In this document: piece after piece, positions 25,567 to 35,052 of the stretch | How positions within the stretch are numbered: position 1 is the stretch's first letter | How the letters are laid out: each line of letters opens with the position of its first letter | NCBI GenBank assembly: GCA_966211335.1 | Contig: CBIHNF010000003.1 | Coordinates: 124,001 to 188,000 of the forward strand | Origin: JAPWJZ01 sp966211335 | GTDB lineage: Bacteria; Pseudomonadota; Alphaproteobacteria; Micavibrionales; UBA2020 | Reading direction: 5' to 3' | Length of the DNA stretch: 64,000 nucleotides | The notes under the pieces: generated by a model | The model's input: only the letters and a program-made list of their open reading frames with translations | Told to the model about the DNA's origin: nothing | The model's database searches: none | Translations under genes and position numbers: made by a program

Positions 25567-26775
25567 TTATAAATCGTTGCCCGGCTTTTTTTTCGGCGGC
25601 AGTTTTGGCTGCGGCTGGGTTTTGCCTTGCGCCCCGCTCTGCACATCGATGATGGCGTCGCGGAAGATGCGGCGGAGGCCGGTCATTTGCGGCTCCGGCA
25701 CATTACTCAAATCGCGCTTGCGCATAATGCCCATGTTCTTGCCCATTTCCTGCAGCTGTTCCTTGGTGCGGCTTTGCGGCAGGTCATTGGGCACATAGGC
25801 CATGATTTTGCGCATGTAGCGCATGCAGACTTCATGCACGGCGGCGCTTTGCGTTTTCGCGCCCGCTTCGCAGACAGCGCCGATGGTGGCCATGACTTTT
25901 TCACCGTCATTCGCCTTGTTCTTCCGGGCGATCAGCGCGGTCGCGGCAAAGGCCTTCTGCATATTATGCTCGGCATCGGCGGAGAGATGCACGCGGTTTG
26001 CAATATCCACCGCGAGGTCGCGCGCCTGCTGCGGCGTCAGGTTCTGCAGCCTGTTCTGGCGGTTGAGTTCCACGACTTCGTCAATCGCACGGCTGGTCCA
26101 ATGCGTGATATCGTCTTTCTGCACCGCGTTCATGTTGCGGATGTCGCTGATGTATTCAGGGAATTTGCTGGCAGCGCCATAGCGCTGGTAGTGGCGGATC
26201 ATGGCATAGGCATCCGCCTCGCATTCCGCTTTGTTGCCAAGGCTGGAGACTTTCATCGCCTGCTTATTCAGCGACAATTGCGTGACGGCATGGCCAAGTT
26301 CATGGTCGAGCACGTAGCGGTGCCACATTTCGGTATTGTTGAAGTCATCTTTCATGACGGGGAATTTGGCGTTATCGACCGGATCGTCGGACACGAAGAT
26401 CGATTTGAGCAGCCGTGCCGAAAATTCATCCCCCGCCGGAATGACGACGCGGGCGAAGATGGGGCTTTCAGGTTTGGCGATAAACGGGCTGTCGGAAATA
26501 TTGACGGAGGCGGGAAGCTTACCTTCGAAAAGCCCGAGGGCGAGAGATTTCGCCATGGTCAGTTGCGCCGCAGGGAAGGCGGCCTTCACGGCGTCAAGGT
26601 CAGCGGCAATGCTGGCAACGGCATCCTTGCCGGTCGCGAATTGCTGGTGGTTGAGGATGAAGACGTCTTTTTGATGCTCGGGGAAATCCGTATAGAATTC
26701 CGCAATCGCGCTGGCGAGGTCCAAGGACGCACCGCCGGCATCGTCCTCAAGCGTGCGCTTGATTCCAAAGGCCAT
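25567..26775 (-). CDS. HELGH-motif protein, putative zinc metallopeptidase
   Basis: A 402-residue protein without signal peptide or membrane helix. Residues 155-168 read RYVLDHELGHAVTQ, containing the HExxH zinc motif (H158, E159, H162); a likely third ligand lies in KAECEADAYAMIRHYQRYG (E184/E186/D188), the arrangement seen in gluzincin-type peptidases with an ExxAD helix. Around these, the sequence matches no family I know. The C-terminus is Pro/Lys/Gln-rich (TQPQPKLPPKKKPG). Start: ATG 26775 has GGGAG at proper distance; ATG 26781 overlaps it. Convergent with the hydrolase. Catalytic activity is inferred from the motif only. Confidence 0.7.
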   Translation of the reverse strand: MAFGIKRTLEDDAGGASLDLASAIAEFYTDFPEHQKDVFILNHQQFATGKDAVASIAADLDAVKAAFPAAQLTMAKSLALGLFEGKLPASVNISDSPFIAKPESPIFARVVIPAGDEFSARLLKSIFVSDDPVDNAKFPVMKDDFNNTEMWHRYVLDHELGHAVTQLSLNKQAMKVSSLGNKAECEADAYAMIRHYQRYGAASKFPEYISDIRNMNAVQKDDITHWTSRAIDEVVELNRQNRLQNLTPQQARDLAVDIANRVHLSADAEHNMQKAFAATALIARKNKANDGEKVMATIGAVCEAGAKTQSAAVHEVCMRYMRKIMAYVPNDLPQSRTKEQLQEMGKNMGIMRKRDLSNVPEPQMTGLRRIFRDAIIDVQSGAQGKTQPQPKLPPKKKPGNDL

Positions 26776-26868
26776 AACCATCTCCCGAAAATGTGTTGAG
26801 CCGGGAGTGTAGGAAATGCCCCCGCGCCTGTACAGATGGTTTCGGAAATATAAAGCCGAGTTATGGAA

Positions 26869-28251
26869 TTATTTGAACTTCGTCATCGTCTTTTTAAACC
26901 GCTCGGCGATCATGTCTTCGCGCTTGTGGCGGTAGTTTTTGACGACCCAGCGCCCGCCCGCCATCACATCGCGGATGGGGTTCGTGTTGGCGGCGAAAAT
27001 AAACGCATCCAGCAGGTGGTCACGCACCTTGCCCGCCATAAAGGGTAGCGTGTTGTCAAGGACGAGGAAATCGGCGCGGTGGCCGATTTCGATTTTCCCC
27101 GCCTTGCGGCCGAGGGCCTGCGCCCCGCCCCGCAGCGTGCGGTCATAGAGCATAGCGCCGACGCTGGGGATATTGTGGTCCTTGATCAGCGTGCGTTCGC
27201 GGTAAACAAGGCGCTGCACGTATTCCAGCCAGCGCAGCTCTTCCGCGACGCTCACCGTGATATGGCTGTCGGAGCCAATCGCAAAGGTGCCGCCCTCGTT
27301 GAAGTATTTCACGAGGGGGAAAATACCGTCGCCAAGGTTCGCTTCCGTCGTCGGGCACAACCCCGCGACCGCGCCAGATTGCGCAAGGCCTTTAATTTCC
27401 GCATCGGTCACATGGGTGCAGTGGACAAGGCACCAGCGGGAATCAATATTCGCGTTTTCCAGCAGCCATTCGACAGGGCGTTTGCCGGACCATTCAAGAC
27501 AGCCCTCCACCTCGCCCGTCTGCTCGGCGGCGTGGATATGGATGGGCGCATCGGGGATGAGTTTGCGCAGCGCCGTGGTCCCTTCCAGCAGCATTTCCGG
27601 CGATACGGCGCGCAAGCTGTGATGTGCGAGGCCGATTGTGACCTGCGGCGTTTCGCGGAATTCGCCGTGCAGCTCGCCGATGATGCGCATGAGTTCCGGC
27701 ACGGTGTTGAGAAATCGTTTCTGCCCTTCCGCCGACGGCTTTTCGCCAAACCCGCCGAAAGCGTACAAGGACGGCAGATGCGTGATGCCGATGCCGGTCT
27801 CTAGCCCCGCCTTGATGACCTGGCGCGACAGTATTGCGCGGTCATTATACGGCCTGCCGTCCGGCTGGTGATGGATGTAATGGAATTCGCCGACGGAGGT
27901 GTAACCTGCCTTCAGCATATCAACGTAGAGCTGCGCCGCCAGCGCCTCGATATCCTCGGGCTCGATGGTGCTGAGGAAGCGATACATGGTATCGCGCCAG
28001 CTCCAGAAGGTATCCTTCTTGCCGCTCGCGCGCTCGGCGAGGCCCGCCATGGCGCGCTGAAAGGCGTGGGAGTGGATATTGGGCATGCCCGGAATCAGCG
28101 GCCCCGCGGCGATATCGGCCTCGGCGGGATTGGCGGGTTTTTGCTTAAAACTGTCGACGCCGACGATCCAGCCGTCCTTGTCGTATTCGATAAGGACGTT
28201 GTCGGCCCAGCCATCGGGCAGCAGCGCTGTTTCGGCAAAAAGCGTGGTCAT
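26869..28251 (-). CDS. hutF: Formimidoylglutamate deiminase HutF
   Basis: Converts N-formimino-L-glutamate to N-formyl-L-glutamate and ammonia, the fourth step of the five-step histidine degradation route. A 460-residue amidohydrolase with metal ligands in HSHAFQRAMAG (HxH), the His of GLAHHSLRAV, HIHAAEQTGEVEGC, and the Asp of IGSDSHITVS. NKKDTFWSWRD-type sequence (GKKDTFWSWRDTMYRF) separates HutF from guanine deaminases. It is divergent from hutI; the 70-bp gap between them carries a 16-bp palindrome. The presence of hutF together with hutG means the formyl-glutamate branch is used. Confidence 0.93.
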   Translation of the reverse strand: MTTLFAETALLPDGWADNVLIEYDKDGWIVGVDSFKQKPANPAEADIAAGPLIPGMPNIHSHAFQRAMAGLAERASGKKDTFWSWRDTMYRFLSTIEPEDIEALAAQLYVDMLKAGYTSVGEFHYIHHQPDGRPYNDRAILSRQVIKAGLETGIGITHLPSLYAFGGFGEKPSAEGQKRFLNTVPELMRIIGELHGEFRETPQVTIGLAHHSLRAVSPEMLLEGTTALRKLIPDAPIHIHAAEQTGEVEGCLEWSGKRPVEWLLENANIDSRWCLVHCTHVTDAEIKGLAQSGAVAGLCPTTEANLGDGIFPLVKYFNEGGTFAIGSDSHITVSVAEELRWLEYVQRLVYRERTLIKDHNIPSVGAMLYDRTLRGGAQALGRKAGKIEIGHRADFLVLDNTLPFMAGKVRDHLLDAFIFAANTNPIRDVMAGGRWVVKNYRHKREDMIAERFKKTMTKFK

Positions 28252-28285
28252 TTGTAGGACTTTCTCCCGAGGTCAAAACCCATTA

Positions 28286-28301
28286 TAAAGATATATCTTT
28301 A
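28286..28301. promoter_or_regulatory. Perfect 16-bp palindrome in the hutF-hutI gap, candidate operator
   Basis: TAAAGATATATCTTTA reads the same on both strands and lies midway between the divergent start codons of hutF (28251) and hutI (28322), partly overlapping TATAAAG-like -10 sequence (28284-28290). A shared repressor site is the natural reading; it does not match the HutC site I know from other proteobacteria. Confidence 0.4.
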
Positions 28302-28321
28302 AGCGCAGAAGGGCAGCAAAA

Positions 28322-29548
28322 ATGTTCGACAGCCTGTGGAAAAACCTCACCGCCGCCACCATGGTTCCCGGTGATGACGGCTACGGCATTATCAATAACG
28401 CCGCCATCGGCATCAAGGACCGCAAGATTGCCTACATCGGCAAAACCGCCGACCTGCCAAAGCCGCCGGAAAAACTTTCGGAGTATGTCTACGACGGCGA
28501 AGGCCGCATTGCGACGCCCGGGCTGATCGACTGCCACACACACCTTGTCTATGCCGGCGACCGCGCGGCGGAATTCGAGCAGCGGCTGAAGGGCGCGACC
28601 TATGAAGAAATAGCGAAAGCCGGCGGCGGCATCATGTCGACCGTCACGGCGACGAGAGCCGCATCGGAACAGGAGCTTTTCAAGCTCGGCATCAACCGCT
28701 TGCGCCAACTGTTTTTTGACGGCGTCACGGCAATCGAGGTGAAATCCGGCTACGGGCTGGACCTTGAGACCGAGCGCAAAATTTTAAAAGTCGCCACGCG
28801 CCTGCGTGATGATGCGGATTTCCGCGTGCAGCGCACATTTTTGGCCGCCCATGCATTGCCGCCGGAATATAAAAACCGCGCGGATGATTACATCGCCCTC
28901 GTCTGCGAGATGATGAAGGTACTGCATAGCGAAAAGCTGATCGATGCCGTTGACGCCTTCTGTGAAAACATCGGCTTTACGATTGAGCAGACGCGCAAGG
29001 TCTTTGAAACCGCAAAAGCGCTTGGCCTGCCGGTGAAATTGCATGCGGAGCAATTGACGAATATGGGCGGCGCCGCGCTGGCAGCGGAATTCCGCGCCCT
29101 TTCTGCCGACCACCTTGAATACATCGACGAAGCGGGCGTGAAAGCCATGGCCGATGCCGCGATGACCGCCGTGCTGCTGCCGGGCGCCTTTTATTTCCTG
29201 CGAGAAAAACAGCTGCCGCCGATTGACCTGTTCCGCAAATATAAAGTGCCGATGGCGATTGCGACCGACCATAACCCCGGCACTGCTCCCGTCCTCTCCC
29301 CGCTGCTGATGCTGAACATGGCCTGCACGCTGTTCCGCCTGACGCCGGAAGAATCCCTCGCCGGCATGACGCGCCACGCCGCACGGGCGCTGGGCTGGAC
29401 GGATTGCGGCACGCTTGCCCCAGGCAAAAACGCCGAAATCGTGCTGTGGGATATCAAGCACCCGCGCGAACTCTGCTATAATTTCGGCTATAACCCCTGT
29501 TATGGCACCGTCATGGGCGGCGACTGGCATCCTACCGACCATGAATAG
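28322..29548 (+). CDS. hutI: Imidazolonepropionase HutI
   Basis: Hydrolyses 4-imidazolone-5-propanoate to N-formimino-L-glutamate, step three of histidine degradation. A 408-residue amidohydrolase of standard length. Zinc and substrate residues are visible in LIDCHTHLVYAGDRAAEFEQR, KSGYGLDLETERK, FLAAHALPPEY, VKLHAEQLTNMGG and ATDHNPGTAP. AAGGGC precedes the ATG at a good distance. It is divergent from hutF and followed after 67 bp by two secreted repeat proteins in the same orientation. Confidence 0.95.
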   Translation: MFDSLWKNLTAATMVPGDDGYGIINNAAIGIKDRKIAYIGKTADLPKPPEKLSEYVYDGEGRIATPGLIDCHTHLVYAGDRAAEFEQRLKGATYEEIAKAGGGIMSTVTATRAASEQELFKLGINRLRQLFFDGVTAIEVKSGYGLDLETERKILKVATRLRDDADFRVQRTFLAAHALPPEYKNRADDYIALVCEMMKVLHSEKLIDAVDAFCENIGFTIEQTRKVFETAKALGLPVKLHAEQLTNMGGAALAAEFRALSADHLEYIDEAGVKAMADAAMTAVLLPGAFYFLREKQLPPIDLFRKYKVPMAIATDHNPGTAPVLSPLLMLNMACTLFRLTPEESLAGMTRHAARALGWTDCGTLAPGKNAEIVLWDIKHPRELCYNFGYNPCYGTVMGGDWHPTDHE

Positions 29549-29615
29549 CAGATCATGAATAACTGTTCATTAACATCAGCCACCTTATAATTAAGGGCTG
29601 ACGGGGAAACGCAAC

Positions 29616-31472
29616 GTGGCCAGATTTTTTTACGCCTTCCTGATTATTTTCTTCCTGTTGCCGCTGGCGGCGAAAGGCGACACGCCCGCCAACGCAGCCG
29701 CGGGCGACGCCGCCTATTTCGTCGCCGTCGATGCCGCGATTTCGAAGCCCGACACCGCCGACTGGAAAAATATCCGCGTCCTTTACCCGCAAACCACAGC
29801 CTTTAAAGATCACACCACCGACGGCCCCGTAAAAGGCTTGCATGAAGCCGGCGACAAGGCCGCCGCCGAAAAAACGCCGGAAGCCGTGAAGGCCTTCAAG
29901 GACCTCCTGCGCGCGCATATGGGCAGCATCGACAGCCATTTATATGCGCTGCACCTGCAGTCAGCACAGCCACTGGACTTCATCGACCCAGCCTTTGAAA
30001 AAAAGGCGGCCAGCGGCTTGATACAGGCAATTATCTCGACCGGCGATGGGCAGAGCGCCGCCACCGCCTTCCACACCCTTGGCATTGACGAGCAGATTGC
30101 GCTGCTGCGCAGCTATTACAATTTCAAAATCACGGGACGCACGAAAGAAAACGGGCTGGATGTTTTCAGCGTTGCGAACGACAAAAGCCCGCAGGACGCC
30201 AAAGTCTATTTCATCATCGGTGCCGCTGCCGCTGCGCCGTCGCCGCTGGATGATACCGCCCTGCTGGAGGTGCGCACCCGCGCCGCCAAGCCACTGCCGC
30301 CCGTGCAGGATTCGGCATACCTGAAACTTGTAGATGACGCGATGGCCGCGCCGGACAAGGCGGACTGGAAAAACATCCGCGACCTTTACGTCAACACCAG
30401 TTTCTTCCGCCAGCACGCAGGCCTGCTGCCGGAAGAGTTTTTTGCCGATGCCGCGAAAAAAGCCATTGCCGCCGGCACGCCCGCCGAAATGGCGACCTAT
30501 AAAGAATTCCTGCGCGACCACTTCGGCAATATCGCCAGCCACAAGCAGGCCCTGCGCGATATGGCGGGCTATGGCGACAAGACGCCCGACTTCCTTGACC
30601 GCACGCTGGAACAAAAAGCCTTCGACGGCTTGATGCAGGCGATGACGGCGGGTGCCGATGGGCTTTCCATGAAAACCGCCTTCCGCACCATCACCCTCAA
30701 CGAGCAGCAATATGTGGCGGAGGATTTTCTGCACATGAAGGCGCGCGGCATGGGCCTCCGCATGGAAAACGGCCATGTCTATAACATCGTGAAACTGCAG
30801 GACGACAAGGGCACGACGCGCGATGCGTATTTCTTGCTCGATGACCGCATGACGCAGTTTTCGCTGATGCCGAAGGTCGACCCCGTGCCGGTCATGCCGC
30901 CGGAGCCGGTACCGCCAGCGGATGCCGCATATCTGAAACTTGTCGATGAAGCGCTCTCCAGCCCCATCCTCGCGCAATGGGCGCAAATTCGGCAGGCATA
31001 TCCCGATACGACATTCTACCGCAATATCGGCCCCACCAATATCAGCGAGGCATCGGCGGAAGCCGTGGCAGAAGCGGAGAAGGATGGCACGGAGATCAGC
31101 GACCAGGCCCTCGCCGCCTTCGAGCGCGACCATTTCGGCGCGCTGGGCCTGCACTATAAACTGGCGGGTTATGCCGAACGCACGAAATCGAAAAACATAA
31201 ACGCGCATTACGAGGCGCTGGCCTTCCGCCAGATGCTCTCCAGCATCCTCTTGACCGGCGACGGCACCAGCCTTGCAACGCCCTTCGTCCTCATCAGCCC
31301 GGAGGAGGAAGGTTTTTTCCTGTCGTCCTTCTATAACGAAAAAGACGCGAAACCCCGCTTCCTGAAACAGAACGGCGTCGCCTATTCCGTGGTGTCGGTC
31401 AAGAACACCGACACCGGCAAGCCGATGGACGTCTATTTCGTCTTCGACAAGCGCATGGTGCAGGCGAAGTGA
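29616..31472 (+). CDS. Exported protein with three DUF4919-like modules
   Basis: A 618-residue protein starting at GTG 29616 (GGGGA upstream) with a signal peptide (about 1-22, FLIIFFLLPLAAKG). It is built from three tandem modules of about 195-200 residues starting near 33, 232 and 436. Each opens with AYLKLVDxA...W..IR..Y..T.FY, continues with a region ending in HFG...H, then GDG.S..TAF..I...E, and closes with VYFxxDxRM. This resembles the DUF4919 family as I remember it. The third module is complete to FDKRMVQAK. It overlaps the next gene by 4 bp. Function unknown; it lies inside the hut cluster without metabolic logic. Confidence 0.75.
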   Translation: MARFFYAFLIIFFLLPLAAKGDTPANAAAGDAAYFVAVDAAISKPDTADWKNIRVLYPQTTAFKDHTTDGPVKGLHEAGDKAAAEKTPEAVKAFKDLLRAHMGSIDSHLYALHLQSAQPLDFIDPAFEKKAASGLIQAIISTGDGQSAATAFHTLGIDEQIALLRSYYNFKITGRTKENGLDVFSVANDKSPQDAKVYFIIGAAAAAPSPLDDTALLEVRTRAAKPLPPVQDSAYLKLVDDAMAAPDKADWKNIRDLYVNTSFFRQHAGLLPEEFFADAAKKAIAAGTPAEMATYKEFLRDHFGNIASHKQALRDMAGYGDKTPDFLDRTLEQKAFDGLMQAMTAGADGLSMKTAFRTITLNEQQYVAEDFLHMKARGMGLRMENGHVYNIVKLQDDKGTTRDAYFLLDDRMTQFSLMPKVDPVPVMPPEPVPPADAAYLKLVDEALSSPILAQWAQIRQAYPDTTFYRNIGPTNISEASAEAVAEAEKDGTEISDQALAAFERDHFGALGLHYKLAGYAERTKSKNINAHYEALAFRQMLSSILLTGDGTSLATPFVLISPEEEGFFLSSFYNEKDAKPRFLKQNGVAYSVVSVKNTDTGKPMDVYFVFDKRMVQAK

Positions 31473-32704
31473 AACGCGCCGCGCTGTTCATCGCATTTCT
31501 GCTGACCGCGACACCGGCGCTGGCGGATGACGCCACCGACAAAGCCTATCTGGCGCTGGTGGATGCCGCAATTGCCGACCCCGCGCACGGAAAGTGGTGT
31601 GAAATTCGCCAAGCCTACCCCGATACCAGCTTCTACCGTGCCTTCGGCGGCCTTGCGATTGACTTGAAGACGGAACAGGCCGGCAAGAAGGTTATCCTCG
31701 ACAAAACGCCGGAAGCGGCTGCAGCATTCAAGGAATTCCTGCACAATAACTTCGGCAGCATTGGCGCGCACCGGTATGCGGAATATTTGTACCGCTGGAA
31801 CGGCGACTTGGCGAAAGAAGGCATGGAGGGCATTTTGCCCGACTTCGGTCATGGCATCGACTATATTAATTATAAAGTCGAAAAGACCGCGTCCGCCGCG
31901 CTGCTCGACTGCATCGTGAAATCAGGTGACGGTCGCAGCACGGCGACCGCCTTTAAAGTCATCAGCAAGGAAGAAGAACAGATACTGATTGACCAGTACT
32001 TCCATGTCACAGCCTCCGACCTCGACCTCAAGACGGAGAACGACCACATCTATAACATCATCAAGGTCGATATTCCCGGCGTGAAGGACAAGGTGGATGT
32101 CGTCTTCCAGCTGGATGACCGCATGGGCAAGGCGACCCTTGGCGGCACCGGCACGAATACGGACAAGGCCTATCTGACCCTCGTCATGAAATCGCAGGAA
32201 AATCCGGCCGCGACCGACTGGACGGAACTGCGGCATATTTATGCCGATACCTCTTTCTACAAACCGGATTCAGAAATGCTGCTCTGGCCCGCGCTGATGG
32301 CGGCGGGCGACAAGGCGGTGAAATCCCCCTCGCCGGAAAATGACGCCGCCTACAAGCTGCTGCTGACCCAGCAATACGGCTTCTTCATGTCGCATTTCCA
32401 CGCCCTCGGCCTCTGCCAGCGCGGCGCGCCCGCCGTTGTCGACTGCGCCAAGGAAAAAATCGCCATTAAGGGGTTGCTGGCCAGCGTCGCCAAAAGCGGC
32501 GACGGCAAAACGCCCGCGACGGCCTTCCAGATCATCGATATGGCGGAAGCGCGGCTGCTGATTCAGGAAGTCTATAAATTAAAGCAGGCGCAGCACGCCG
32601 TGGTGCATAACGGCCGCCATACGCTGGATGTGGTGGAATACAAGGATGCCGACGGCAAGGCACAGAAGCTTTACTTCAATCTTGACGCATCGCTCGCCAA
32701 TTAA
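31469..32704 (+). CDS. Exported protein with two DUF4919-like modules
   Basis: A 411-residue protein, GTG start overlapping the preceding stop (GTGA). The signal peptide is about 1-20 (AALFIAFLLTATPALA). Two modules follow: one at about 25-220 (AYLALVDAAIADPAHGKWCEIRQAYPDTSFYRAFGG; SGDGRSTATAFKVISKEEE; VVFQLDDRM) and one at about 227-409 (AYLTLVMKSQENPAATDWTEL; SGDGKTPATAFQIIDMAEA; LYFNLDASL). The modules match those of the upstream gene, so the two genes probably arose by duplication and share a role in the periplasm or outside. The stop codon overlaps that of the convergent hutG. Confidence 0.75.
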   Translation: MKRAALFIAFLLTATPALADDATDKAYLALVDAAIADPAHGKWCEIRQAYPDTSFYRAFGGLAIDLKTEQAGKKVILDKTPEAAAAFKEFLHNNFGSIGAHRYAEYLYRWNGDLAKEGMEGILPDFGHGIDYINYKVEKTASAALLDCIVKSGDGRSTATAFKVISKEEEQILIDQYFHVTASDLDLKTENDHIYNIIKVDIPGVKDKVDVVFQLDDRMGKATLGGTGTNTDKAYLTLVMKSQENPAATDWTELRHIYADTSFYKPDSEMLLWPALMAAGDKAVKSPSPENDAAYKLLLTQQYGFFMSHFHALGLCQRGAPAVVDCAKEKIAIKGLLASVAKSGDGKTPATAFQIIDMAEARLLIQEVYKLKQAQHAVVHNGRHTLDVVEYKDADGKAQKLYFNLDASLAN

Positions 32705-33501
32705 CGGCCGTACCGGGCGCGACCCCAGCCGAGCAGCGCGTCGAGCACCGCCTTTAATTGCACCTGCAGCTTTTCAGCCTTTTCGGGCTGATAGGCATAG
32801 GGTGCCCCCTCATCCATATAATTGCCCCAGGTCAGCTCCATCTGGATGGCGTGGATATCATTCGCGGGCTGGCCGTAGAAGCGCGTGATATGGCCGCCGA
32901 CGAAGCGGCCGTTCAGCACGGCGGAATAATTGCCGCCTTCGGCCGCCTTGAACGCCGCCTCCGCCATTTCGGGCGGGCAGGAAGTATTATGCGCGGTGCC
33001 GAGGTTTAAGTCCCACAGCTTGCCGTCAAACAACCGCGGTACTTGCGTGCGGATGGAATGGGCATCGTATAAAATCGCATAGCCGAATTTCGATTTCAGC
33101 CGCGCGAGCTCCGCCTCCAGCGATTCATGGTAGGGCTGCCAATAAGACGCAACGCGGTTTATTTTTTCGATCTCGTCGGGTTCGTCGCCGTCTTTATACA
33201 GCGGCTCGCCATCGAAAGTCTCAAGCGGGCAAAGACCGGTTTTGACCTGCCCCGGGTATAAGTGCTGGTCGTCCATCGGCCGGTTGAGGTCGACGACGTA
33301 GCGCGAATGCGTTGCCATCAGCATGCTGCAGCCCATGGCTTCGGCGAAGCGGTAGAGCTTGTCGACATGCCAGTCGGTATCGGGCAGCGCCAGCGCCGCT
33401 GGCGTCATGCGGCTTTTGATATCCGCCGGCACGAAAATTCCCATGTGCGGAATACTGATGAGCAGCGGAAGCTTGCCTTGGTGAAGCTGGCGTCTTTGCA
33501 T
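32701..33501 (-). CDS. hutG: N-formylglutamate deformylase HutG
   Basis: Hydrolyses N-formyl-L-glutamate to glutamate and formate, the last step of the HutF branch. A 266-residue protein of the N-formylglutamate amidohydrolase family. Visible signatures are LLISIPHMGIFVP (zinc-binding region), DLNRPMDDQHLYPGQVKTGLCP, YDAHSIRTQVPRLFDG and LTWGNYMDE. It lies 6 bp after hutH in the lpd-hutU-hutH-hutG operon, which fits the pathway order. Not to be confused with the unrelated arginase-type HutG formimidoylglutamase. Confidence 0.93.
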   Translation of the reverse strand: MQRRQLHQGKLPLLISIPHMGIFVPADIKSRMTPAALALPDTDWHVDKLYRFAEAMGCSMLMATHSRYVVDLNRPMDDQHLYPGQVKTGLCPLETFDGEPLYKDGDEPDEIEKINRVASYWQPYHESLEAELARLKSKFGYAILYDAHSIRTQVPRLFDGKLWDLNLGTAHNTSCPPEMAEAAFKAAEGGNYSAVLNGRFVGGHITRFYGQPANDIHAIQMELTWGNYMDEGAPYAYQPEKAEKLQVQLKAVLDALLGWGRARYGR

Positions 33502-33507
33502 GATTTT

Positions 33508-35052
33508 CTAGCTGTAAAGGGAGGGCAGCAGCGCGCGGCCGACGAAGGGCAGGAAGGTGCCCTGATTGACGAGACGCGTCGCAACGCGGATATCCGGCGC
33601 GAAGTAATGGTCTTCGTGATAATGCCCGACTTCCGCACGCAGGAACTTCACCGCCGCCTGCAGCGATTTGCTGGTTTTCAGCGGCGCGTGAAAATCGACC
33701 CCTTGTGCCGCTGCCAGCAGTTCGATGCCGACGATAGTGGCGGTATTGTCGCCCATATCGCCCAAGCGCCGCGCTGCATAGGTCGCCATGGAAACATGGT
33801 CTTCCTGGTTGGCGGAGGTTGGGATGCTGTCAACCGATGACGGATGCGCGAGGGCCTTGTTTTCGGAGCAAAGCGCCGCCGCCGTGACATGCGCGATCAT
33901 AAAACCGGAATTGACGCCGGCGTCCTTCACAAGGAAGGGCGGCAGGCCGCTGATTTTTGAATCGATCAGCATGGCAATGCGCCGCTCCGACATGCTGCCG
34001 ATTTCGGCAATCGCCAAAGCAAGGGAATCCGCCGCCATGGCGATCGGTTCGGCATGGAAGTTGCCGCCGGATTTCACTTCGCCGGTCTCCAGAATAACGA
34101 GCGGGTTATCTGTTACCGCATTCACTTCGCGCAAAAAGATATCGGCGGCGAAGCGGATATGGTCAAGGCAGGCACCCATCACCTGCGGCATGCAGCGGAT
34201 GCAATAGGGGTCCTGCACCTTCGGGTCATGCGCGCTGTCTTTGTGGGAATCGCGGATTTCGCTGCCCTTCATCAAATGCAGGTAGGTCGCGGCGACATCT
34301 ATCTGCCCCTGCTGGCGGCGCAGCTTCTGGATTTCGGGGTCAAAAGGCGTTGTACTGCCGAGCGAGGCATCAACCGTAAGGCAGCCCGAAACAACGGCGG
34401 CGGCAAAGCATTCTTCCGCGCGGAAAAGCCCGCGCAGCGCGAGAGCCGTTGACACTTGCGTGCCGTTCAGCAGCGCCAAACCTTCTTTTGGCTCCAGCTC
34501 CAGCGTTTTGATTTTGAATTTCTTCAGCACATCCTTGCTGTCGAGCACTTGGCCCTTCACACGCACCTGCCCTGCGCCGAGGATAGGCAGGCTGAGATGG
34601 GCGAGCGGCGCAAGGTCACCTGAAGCGCCGACGGAACCTTTTTCAGGGATGCAGGGGTAAATTTCGTTGTTGTAAAGCGCAAGCAGGAAATCAATCACCT
34701 CCCGGCGGAGACCGGAATAGCCTTGCGCGAGGGCGTTGATTTTCAAAAGCAGGATAACGCGCACGACATCATCATCGAGAAATTTGCCAACGCCGGTCGC
34801 ATGCGACAGCACAATGTTGCGCTGCAGTTGCGCAAACTGCTTTGGTTCAATCTTCACTTTGGCGAGCGCGCCGAAACCGGTGTTGATGCTGTAAACCGCG
34901 TCACCCTTCTCGACGATATCATCGACAATCGCTTTCGAGGCATCGATGCGCTTGTAGGCCGCGGCATCCAGCTTTACGGGCAGATGGTGGCGCAGCACCA
35001 TGCGCATGGTGGACAGGGTGAGCGTGCCTGGTTTCAGGACGAAGGTTTTCAT
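33508..35052 (-). CDS. hutH: Histidine ammonia-lyase HutH
   Basis: Removes ammonia from L-histidine to give trans-urocanate, the first step. The 514-residue protein contains the Ala-Ser-Gly triad (A143-S144-G145 in KGSVGASGDLAPLAH) that cyclises into the electrophilic MIO cofactor. The catalytic Tyr loop (SINTGFG) and the QEDHVSM segment are also present. The position of the triad matches well-studied bacterial enzymes. Its start codon overlaps the hutU stop (TGATG), so the two are translationally coupled. Confidence 0.97.
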   Translation of the reverse strand: MKTFVLKPGTLTLSTMRMVLRHHLPVKLDAAAYKRIDASKAIVDDIVEKGDAVYSINTGFGALAKVKIEPKQFAQLQRNIVLSHATGVGKFLDDDVVRVILLLKINALAQGYSGLRREVIDFLLALYNNEIYPCIPEKGSVGASGDLAPLAHLSLPILGAGQVRVKGQVLDSKDVLKKFKIKTLELEPKEGLALLNGTQVSTALALRGLFRAEECFAAAVVSGCLTVDASLGSTTPFDPEIQKLRRQQGQIDVAATYLHLMKGSEIRDSHKDSAHDPKVQDPYCIRCMPQVMGACLDHIRFAADIFLREVNAVTDNPLVILETGEVKSGGNFHAEPIAMAADSLALAIAEIGSMSERRIAMLIDSKISGLPPFLVKDAGVNSGFMIAHVTAAALCSENKALAHPSSVDSIPTSANQEDHVSMATYAARRLGDMGDNTATIVGIELLAAAQGVDFHAPLKTSKSLQAAVKFLRAEVGHYHEDHYFAPDIRVATRLVNQGTFLPFVGRALLPSLYS

